Positions 60,040-64,000 of a DNA stretch of 64,000 nt are shown one piece after another. A model generated the notes under the pieces. The model worked only from the letters and a program-made list of their open reading frames with translations, ran no database searches and was not told where the DNA came from. Within the stretch, counting starts at the first letter, position 1; every line of letters begins with the position of its first letter. The DNA lies in contig CAKUXR010000012.1 of the NCBI GenBank assembly GCA_934700615.1, forward strand, positions 1-64,000, given 5' to 3'. Source of the stretch: an uncultured Bacteroidales bacterium (GTDB taxonomy: Bacteria > Bacteroidota > Bacteroidia > Bacteroidales > UBA932). The position numbers and the translations under genes were made by a program.

Positions 60040-60948
60040 ATGGACGACAAATATAGAGCGGTTTTGCTCCGCACTATGAAAGATTTCATGAAGTTCTGCG
60101 ATTCTGCCGGACTTACATGGTATCTCGCTTTCGGAGCGGCAATAGGAGCGGAGCGGCACAAAGGCATGATTCCTTGGGACGATGACATTGATGTCTATAT
60201 GCCGAGGAAGGATTACGAGAAATTCCTGAATATGTCAGGCAAGGTGGCACAGATTGCACCGGGACTGGAAGGTGAATATGACATTGTCAGCACCAGGACT
60301 TCCGATTCGGACTATCCCGTAGCTTTTGCCAAATTCATGGACATGAACACTACGATATGGGAGCAGGAGAAGTATCCTGTCGTTTTCGGAATGTTCGTGG
60401 ATGTCTTTCCTCTGGATTCTGTCGGTCCGGATTTGGACGCCAACAGGCGGCTTAAGAACAAGTATAATTCCACTTTCAAGAGATATCGCCGTTCAATCCG
60501 CAGATACAGGTTTATGGATTGGCTCCGTATGATTGCCGGAGGCCGTTTCATGAAGGCTGCCGGGGTTGTGAAGGACCTCCTGTGGATGCGTCCTCGCAAG
60601 AACAGTCTGCGTGAAGAGTTCAATGCCATGGATGCCGCAATGGCGGAATCTGCCGGAGACATGCGGATTACTCTCGCGACCTACTCTTCAGTAGAGAAAG
60701 TCTGTCATCCGAAGGCTCTCTTCGAAGGTTATACCTTGGCCGATTTCGAGGATTTCGAGGTCCGGTTGCCAATCGGAGATGATGCGATTCTGCGTCAGAT
60801 ATATGGCGACTATATGCAGTTGCCTCCCAAATTTGAAAGAATCTCCAGTCATTCGCACTTTTTCGTGGATTTGTCGAGGCGCATGACCATCAGGGAGGCC
60901 AAGGCCGAAATCAGAAGCGGAAAACGCGAGAAATATGCGGGAAGATGA
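60040..60948 (+). CDS. LicD-family phospho-group transferase
   Basis: This 302-residue protein has the LicD signature WYLAFGAAIGAERHKGMIPWDDDIDVYMPRKDYEKF with the DDDID metal site (about residues 47-51) and MFVDVFPLDSV. LicD proteins move phosphocholine, phosphoethanolamine or other phosphodiester groups from a CDP carrier to glycans. It has no signal peptide and is likely cytosolic, acting on a lipid-linked precursor. The LicC-like domain encoded upstream is the natural donor-making enzyme. It overlaps the next gene by 4 bp (ATGA). Confidence 0.87.
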   Translation: MDDKYRAVLLRTMKDFMKFCDSAGLTWYLAFGAAIGAERHKGMIPWDDDIDVYMPRKDYEKFLNMSGKVAQIAPGLEGEYDIVSTRTSDSDYPVAFAKFMDMNTTIWEQEKYPVVFGMFVDVFPLDSVGPDLDANRRLKNKYNSTFKRYRRSIRRYRFMDWLRMIAGGRFMKAAGVVKDLLWMRPRKNSLREEFNAMDAAMAESAGDMRITLATYSSVEKVCHPKALFEGYTLADFEDFEVRLPIGDDAILRQIYGDYMQLPPKFERISSHSHFFVDLSRRMTIREAKAEIRSGKREKYAGR

Positions 60949-62177
60949 GAGTCCTCTGGTTCACAAATACTCCTCCTGCCGAAGCCAACGGAAAGCTGAA
61001 GTATAATGGCGGAGGCTGGGTCTCTTCTCTGAAGGATCTCATGTCAATGCGGACTTCCCTTGGAATTGCGTTCGTCTCCAAGTCACAAGGTGAGGTTTCC
61101 GTCATCGGCGGGGTGGAATATTATCCCGTTTTCAATCCCTACGAAAGGAGCCGTTCGGGGCGTGTGAGGAAACTTCTCGGAGGAAGTATGATGGAAAACG
61201 CATATATAATGGATGCGTTCACGAAGGTTATCGATGATTTTTCACCGGATGTCATTGAAGTCTTCGGTTCAGAACATATATACGGAAAGATAGCTGCCTA
61301 TACGGATGTCCCTGTGGTTCTTCATCTTCAGGGTATCCTGGGGGAGTGCTGGAAATCATTCCTTCCTCCGGGAATGTCAATGTTGCGGTATTGCATGTCC
61401 GGCAAAGGACTGGCAGGCAAGTTCGGCAAGTTTTATTATGCCGAATCCTTCAGGAGGCGCAGCAGACAGGAGAAAATGATTTTTGAGACTGTTAAGAATT
61501 ATATCGGCCGCACGGACTGGGACAGGCAATGCGTCATGAAATCCAATCCGGATGCCGCCTACTTCCCGCTCGAAGAAGTGATGCGCCCCCAGTTTTATGC
61601 CAATGCCGGAAAGTGGAAGGGCCTTGATACCGATAATCCATTGATTGTCACGACTATATCCGAGGCTCCGTTCAAGGGAATGGATCTTGTCCTCAGGACG
61701 GCTGATGTGCTGGTCCGCAAATACGGAAGGAAATTCCGTTGGGTGGTATATGGCAATACCGATGCCGGATTCTTCGAAAAATTCACCGGAATCAAGGCTG
61801 ATGATGTCAATGTTACCCCTGCTGGCGTCATTGACGCGGACGGGCTCGCCGAGGCTCTTGTCAATGCCTCTGTGTATGTCCATCCTTCTTACATTGAAAA
61901 CAGTCCAAACAGTCTCTGCGAGGCCCAGATGACAGGCGTGCCTTCGGTTGCTGCGGATGTCGGGGGCATTCCTACTATCATTGACAATGGCAAGACCGGT
62001 ATTCTTGCTGAAAGGGGAGATGCCGGCAGTTTTGCGGCAGCGATAGTGTCCCTTCTTGATTCTGAGGAACTTTCCCGGAAAATCAGTGCAGCTTCCGTAA
62101 AAAAGTCCTTGGTGCGCAACAACCCGGACGCCATCGCTGAAAGACTTATGGAAATTTACAGAATTGTTAAAGCTTGA
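60945..62177 (+). CDS. family 4 glycosyltransferase
   Basis: This 410-residue GT-B enzyme shows the C-terminal nucleotide-sugar site typical of GT4: VTTISEAPFKGMDLVLRTADVL, VDADGLAEAL (here VIDADGLAEALVNASVYVHPSYIENSPNSLCEAQMTGVPSVAADVGGIPTIIDNGKTG). The EX7E-like segment is YIENSPNSLCEA, with the first Glu and second Glu in place. The N-terminal half has a different composition (NGGGWVSSLKDLM) typical of an acceptor-binding fold. Donor and acceptor are unknown. The ATGA overlap with licD means a coupled product, and it probably builds the glycan that the LicD enzyme decorates. Confidence 0.86.
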   Translation: MRVLWFTNTPPAEANGKLKYNGGGWVSSLKDLMSMRTSLGIAFVSKSQGEVSVIGGVEYYPVFNPYERSRSGRVRKLLGGSMMENAYIMDAFTKVIDDFSPDVIEVFGSEHIYGKIAAYTDVPVVLHLQGILGECWKSFLPPGMSMLRYCMSGKGLAGKFGKFYYAESFRRRSRQEKMIFETVKNYIGRTDWDRQCVMKSNPDAAYFPLEEVMRPQFYANAGKWKGLDTDNPLIVTTISEAPFKGMDLVLRTADVLVRKYGRKFRWVVYGNTDAGFFEKFTGIKADDVNVTPAGVIDADGLAEALVNASVYVHPSYIENSPNSLCEAQMTGVPSVAADVGGIPTIIDNGKTGILAERGDAGSFAAAIVSLLDSEELSRKISAASVKKSLVRNNPDAIAERLMEIYRIVKA

Positions 62178-62212
62178 AAACCGGCGCAATTGCAATTTTT
62201 CCATAGATTCAT

Positions 62213-62220
62213 TATATTTG
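62213..62220 (+). promoter_or_regulatory. secA promoter (-7 box)
   Basis: TATATTTG at 62213-62220 matches TAnnTTTG, 28 bp before the start codon. TTGC at 62190-62193, 19 nt upstream, is a plausible -33 box. Confidence 0.68.
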
Positions 62221-62248
62221 CGAAATTAAGTTAAAAACAGATTATAAA

Positions 62249-64000
62249 ATGGCATTAGCAGATATCATAAAGAAAATGTTCGGAACAAAGTCGGACCGGG
62301 ACATGAAACAGGTAAGGCCTATTCTGGACAAGGTGCTGGCGGAGTACGCGACCATTGACAAACTTTCAAATGACGAACTTAGAGCTCTTACTGAGGATTT
62401 GAAGAAGAAGCTTCGCGAATGCGAGGCTCCTTTCGAGAAGAGAATCGCCGAAATCAAGGACGAGCTTGAGAAGGATATTCCTGTAGAAGAGAAGGAAACT
62501 CTTGCTACTGAGTCAGATAAACTTGTGAAGGAAGAGGACAAGGAAATCGAGAGAGTTCTCGATGAGATTCTTCCTAAGGCTTTTGCCATCATGAAGTCTA
62601 CAGCGCGCAGGTTCGCGCAGAATCCTGTTGTCGAGGTGACTGCAAATGACTTCGACCGCAATCTCAGCACGACACGTGATTTCGTGAAGATTGAAGGGGA
62701 CAAGGCTCTCTGGCAGAACCATTGGATGGCCGGCGGAAACGAGGTTACCTGGGACATGGTCCACTACGATGTCCAGATTATCGGTGGTATCGTTCTTCAT
62801 CAGGGAAAGATTTCCGAGATGGCTACCGGTGAGGGTAAGACCCTCGTAGCGACTTTGCCTGTATTCCTCAATGCGCTTGCCGGAAAGGGTGTGCACATGG
62901 TGACTGTGAATGACTACCTCTCCAAACGAGACTCGGAATGGATGGGACCGCTCTACATGTTCCATGGACTTTCAGTAGATTGCATTGATAAGCACGAGCC
63001 TAACAGCGATGCCAGAAGAAAGGCATATGAGTGTGACGTGACATTCGGAACCAACAATGAATTCGGTTTCGACTATCTTCGTGACAATATGGCCACAAGA
63101 ATGAGTGACCTTGTCCAGCGCAAGCATCATTTTGCGATTGTCGATGAGGTGGACTCTGTCCTTATCGATGACGCTAGAACTCCTCTTATCATATCAGGTC
63201 CTGTAGCTAAGACTCAGGATGACGAGCAGTACAAGATTTTCAGACCTTACGTCGAGAAACTGTATGCCAGCCAGAAGTCCTTTGTTACCAAGACTTTGAA
63301 CGAGGCCAAGAAGGCGATTGCCGACGGGAAGGAGGATGAAGGAGCAAAACTTCTCTTCCGTTGCCACAAGGGACTTCCTAAATATCAGCCTCTCATCAAG
63401 TTCCTGAGTGAGCCGGGCATGAAGCAGCTGATGCAGAAGGCCGAGAACTTCTATATTCAGGACAATGAGCGCCAGATGCCTGAAGTTACTGATCCTCTGT
63501 ACTTTGTGATCAATGAGCAGCAGCATTCCATCGAATTGACCGACAAGGGCCATGATGTGCTTGCTGCAGAGGTGTCAGACCCGAACTTCTTTGTCCTTCC
63601 GGATATGGGTTCAATGCTGGCTGACATTGAAAAGAGCAGTCTTTCCGAGGCTGAAAAGCATGAGAAGAAGGATGCTCTCATGGAGGATTACGCCCTCAAG
63701 AACGAGCGTGTCCACACAATGATCCAGCTCCTGAAAGCTTATGCGATGTTCGAAAAGAACGTGGATTATATTATCTCCGAGGACGGCAAGGTAAAGATTG
63801 TCGATGAGCAGACCGGCCGTATCATGGAGGGCAGAAGGTGGAGTGACGGATTGCATCAGGCAGTCGAGGCCAAGGAGAATGTCGCTGTGGAGGCTGCTAC
63901 CCAGACATTCGCTACAATTACTCTCCAGAACTACTTCAGAATGTATCACAAGCTTGCCGGTATGACAGGTACTGCTGAGACTGAGGCTGGTGAGTTCTGG
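62249..64000 (+). CDS. secA: preprotein translocase ATPase SecA, 5' part
   Basis: The window ends inside this gene after 584 codons with no stop. SecA drives protein export through SecYEG. The Bacteroidota-type N-terminus has an inserted charged helix (residues about 50-110, rich in Lys and Glu). Then come the Walker A motif MATGEGKTLVATLPVFLNAL, VTVNDYLSKRDSEWMGPLY, FGTNNEFGFDYLRDNM, and IVDEVDSVLIDDARTPLIISGP (DEVD Walker B). Pre-protein crosslinking and helical-scaffold regions follow, reaching FATITLQNYFRMYHKLAGMTGTAETEAGEF at the end. The gene has its own promoter. Confidence 0.96.
   Translation, partial: MALADIIKKMFGTKSDRDMKQVRPILDKVLAEYATIDKLSNDELRALTEDLKKKLRECEAPFEKRIAEIKDELEKDIPVEEKETLATESDKLVKEEDKEIERVLDEILPKAFAIMKSTARRFAQNPVVEVTANDFDRNLSTTRDFVKIEGDKALWQNHWMAGGNEVTWDMVHYDVQIIGGIVLHQGKISEMATGEGKTLVATLPVFLNALAGKGVHMVTVNDYLSKRDSEWMGPLYMFHGLSVDCIDKHEPNSDARRKAYECDVTFGTNNEFGFDYLRDNMATRMSDLVQRKHHFAIVDEVDSVLIDDARTPLIISGPVAKTQDDEQYKIFRPYVEKLYASQKSFVTKTLNEAKKAIADGKEDEGAKLLFRCHKGLPKYQPLIKFLSEPGMKQLMQKAENFYIQDNERQMPEVTDPLYFVINEQQHSIELTDKGHDVLAAEVSDPNFFVLPDMGSMLADIEKSSLSEAEKHEKKDALMEDYALKNERVHTMIQLLKAYAMFEKNVDYIISEDGKVKIVDEQTGRIMEGRRWSDGLHQAVEAKENVAVEAATQTFATITLQNYFRMYHKLAGMTGTAETEAGEFW

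Larger units (their letters stand above)
392..62358. repeat. dispersed GTCAATG/CATTGAC heptamer family
   Basis: Reading line by line I counted about 108 exact copies (about 60 GTCAATG and 48 CATTGAC on the plus strand); chance at equal base use predicts about 8 in 64 kb. Copies fall in coding DNA on both strands, in more than one reading frame, and in spacers (392-398). The second base after GTCAATG is usually C (GTCAATGNC). Overlapping double copies (period 6) occur at 23641-23653, 51811-51823 and 53206-53218. The count is by eye and may be off by several. Confidence 0.85.

Noticed and set aside
392..62358. GTCAATG/CATTGAC as a -35 promoter element (TTGAC)
   Set aside because: Most copies are deep inside genes in both orientations and are not placed before start codons; recognised promoters use TTTG and TAnnTTTG instead.
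1..64000. tRNA genes
   Set aside because: I looked for GTTCGAATC-type T-loops next to cloverleaf stems, including after the 5S gene; the only similar strings, near 14476 and 39963, lie in a spacer hairpin region and inside murA and do not fold as tRNA.

Overview
The window looks like chromosomal DNA of a gut- or rumen-type member of the Bacteroidales (phylum Bacteroidota). The grounds are two SusC/SusD pairs, a TonB-receptor-like barrel protein, families typical of the phylum (DUF4831, DUF4623, TIGR02757, POT transporter, Bacteroidota-type SecA and MurA), and promoters of the Bacteroidota type (-7 TAnnTTTG, sometimes with a TTTG-like -33 box about 19-20 nt upstream). Shine-Dalgarno sequences are mostly weak. 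Genus or species cannot be named from the sequence alone.

Layout. 1-69: 3' end of a 5S rRNA and the terminator of an rRNA operon. 71-907: repeat-rich DNA without a credible gene. 908-1333: Fur-family regulator (-). 1761-4622: outer-membrane beta-barrel protein (+). 4623-5242: non-coding, with a 14-bp tandem repeat. 5243-9125 (-): a secreted metallophosphoesterase/glycerophosphodiesterase fusion downstream of a GlpT-type transporter, which together suggest glycerophosphodiester use. 9326-14337 (-): SlyD-type isomerase, glycosyltransferase 2, TrkA and a Uup-like ABC-F ATPase in one run. 14503-22749 (-): polysaccharide-utilisation-type locus of SusC, SusD, DUF4623 lipoprotein and GHL10 glycosidase. 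22976-27317 (-): TIGR02757 protein, zeta-like kinase, TldD and PmbA/TldE. 27386-29053 (-): POT peptide transporter. 29509-30453 (+): aspartyl protease. 30645-31850 (-): AAA ATPase. 32046-39297 (+): tightly packed eight-gene run (LpxL-like acyltransferase, DUF4831, PepD, propeller-like protein, MurK-like kinase, MurQ, RecR, MntP) closed by a terminator. 39312-41702 (-): murB-murA. 41862-47055 (+): second SusC/SusD pair. 47124-48413 (-): NhaC antiporter. 48557-54728 (+): CorA; S1 and RNase Z; glucosaminidase/LysM protein and MltG. 54733-56976 (-): RelA/SpoT homologue with a degenerate hydrolase domain. 57197-62177 (+): nucleotidyltransferase-aminotransferase fusion, ornithine-cyclodeaminase homologue, LicD and glycosyltransferase 4. 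62249-64000 (+): 5' part of secA.

Common threads are cell-envelope building and recycling (MurA, MurB, MurQ, MurK-like kinase, MltG, glucosaminidase, LpxL-like enzyme, LicD cluster), nutrient uptake through the outer membrane, and peptide use (POT transporter, PepD).

The most striking pattern is not a gene. The heptamer GTCAATG/CATTGAC occurs roughly 105-110 times by hand count where about 8 are expected, on both strands, in several reading frames and in intergenic DNA. It behaves like a DNA-level signal comparable in density to uptake sequences. The best candidate for an undescribed pathway is the 57197-62177 cluster, which may make and attach a nucleotide-activated amino-alcohol or similar group to a surface glycan.
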